This document shows positions 63,510 to 64,000 of a DNA stretch of 64,000 nucleotides, one piece after another. Positions within the stretch are counted from its first letter, which is position 1. Each line of letters starts with the position of its first letter. Origin of the DNA: CAVDRM01 sp963611355 (GTDB lineage: Bacteria > Bacillota > Clostridia > Christensenellales > Aristaeellaceae); the NCBI GenBank assembly GCA_963611355.1, contig CAVDRM010000005.1:20748-84747 (forward strand). Reading direction: 5' to 3'. A model generated the notes under the pieces. That model worked only from the letters and a program-made list of their open reading frames with translations. It ran no database searches and was not told the origin of the DNA. The translations under genes were made by a program, and so were the position numbers.

Positions 63510-64000
63510 TTAGTATTCAGAGCTTAACAGGAAGTCCGCTATGTGCATCGTCTTAATGCCCTCGTAGTTTCCTCCTGAGAACTCATCCGTTGTGAGAACA
63601 TATTTGGGGTAGTTGTCGTGGATCTCCAGCAAACGGTCATATTCCCGTTTTTCCGTTTTCGGAGAACGAAGCTCCTGCGTCACCTGCACATAGAGCTTTT
63701 CATTTTGCCGAACAGCCACAAAGTCGATCTCGCCGCTGCCGGATTTACCGACATTGACGGTATACCCTCTGCGGCAAAGCTCCAAGTACACGACATTCTC
63801 TAAGCTGGATGCCACGCTATCAGCGTTATAGCCGAGAACGCTGTACCGCAGGGCGGTATCTGCAAGATAAAACTTCTCCTGCGTTTTCAGGATTTCCTTA
63901 CCCTGCAAATCAAAGCGGGAGCATCGGTGAAGCAGATACGCTTTCTCCAGCTTCTCCAAGTAGCTGTAAACGGTTTCGTTGTCCAACGCACGGTGTTCCG
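63510..64000 (-). CDS. DUF4143-domain ATPase, C-terminal part (5' end outside window)
   Basis: The 163 visible residues match the C-terminal DUF4143 half of AAA+ proteins such as those annotated ATP-binding protein (DUF4143). LENVVYLELCRRGYTVNVGK with SGEIDFVAV is the nuclease-fold signature of the domain. The frame continues past the window edge; the TTG at 63986 is internal, since the codons before it (EHRA) join in frame. These genes are often carried on mobile or accessory DNA. The function is not established. Confidence 0.85.
   Translation of the reverse strand, partial: EHRALDNETVYSYLEKLEKAYLLHRCSRFDLQGKEILKTQEKFYLADTALRYSVLGYNADSVASSLENVVYLELCRRGYTVNVGKSGSGEIDFVAVRQNEKLYVQVTQELRSPKTEKREYDRLLEIHDNYPKYVLTTDEFSGGNYEGIKTMHIADFLLSSEY

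Overview
The window looks like chromosome from an anaerobic, probably gut-associated member of the Clostridia (Bacillota). The supports are an IspH-ribosomal protein S1 fusion behind cmk-plsC, an hrcA-grpE-dnaK-dnaJ operon with a CIRCE operator, a T-box leader, a class B sortase, strong AGGAGG-type ribosome binding sites and moderately high GC with AT-rich intergenic regions. I could not run searches, so families are assigned from motifs, length and context.

Layout. (1) 1-12350: a hexarate (glucarate/galactarate) utilisation locus. A long minus-strand operon holds tctB, tctA, a dedicated rpoN, a LarA-like gene, a DapA-family aldolase, an AEC carrier, garR, gudD and garD (cut by the window edge). 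A solute-binding tctC and an exported mannonate-dehydratase-like protein run the other way. Both sides of the divergent 9.6-10.0 kb region carry near-perfect sigma-54 -24/-12 promoters, and a PrpR-type sigma-54 activator lies at 12.6-14.6 kb. This makes a compact sigma-54 circuit in which the sigma factor gene sits inside its own regulon. (2) 14.6-18.7 kb: a LysR regulator divergent from a GlpA-like/FAD-NAD oxidoreductase/DUF1667 three-gene module. (3) 18.8-20.0 kb: an unrecognised, AT-richer orphan gene. (4) 20.2-24.1 kb: a T-box-controlled amino-acid ABC importer operon (specifier reads TGG, hence probably tryptophan) with an embedded methyltransferase. (5) 24.2-36.7 kb: a nonribosomal peptide cluster with a C-A-T-C-A-T-reductase synthetase, a 7TM histidine kinase, an HD-GYP response regulator, an acyl-activating ligase and an acyl carrier protein. 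The logic predicts an N-acylated dipeptide released as an aldehyde. (6) 36.7-37.3 kb: remnants of an integrase-bearing element. (7) 37.7-42.2 kb: nagB, argH, a two-gene threonine/serine exporter and a hydrolase. (8) 41.9-50.1 kb: a dnaA/oriC-like region followed, unusually, by cmk-plsC-ispH/rpsA, then murQ and an L,D-transpeptidase. (9) 50.2-62.5 kb: phosphoglucomutase, a phosphoesterase, an ABC exporter, the heat-shock operon, a serine hydrolase and recX. (10) 62.5-64 kb: a class B sortase and the 3' part of a DUF4143 ATPase gene, cut by the window edge.

How the parts work together. TctABC would import a hexarate. GudD or GarD would dehydrate it to 5-keto-4-deoxyglucarate. The DapA-family enzyme probably splits that into pyruvate and tartronate semialdehyde, since no GarL is seen, and GarR would reduce the semialdehyde to glycerate. 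In the NRPS cluster the ligase and ACP would supply an acyl starter to the first condensation domain. The two-component pair probably controls the cluster or responds to its product. The tryptophan importer is transcribed divergently from a promoter region shared with the NRPS.
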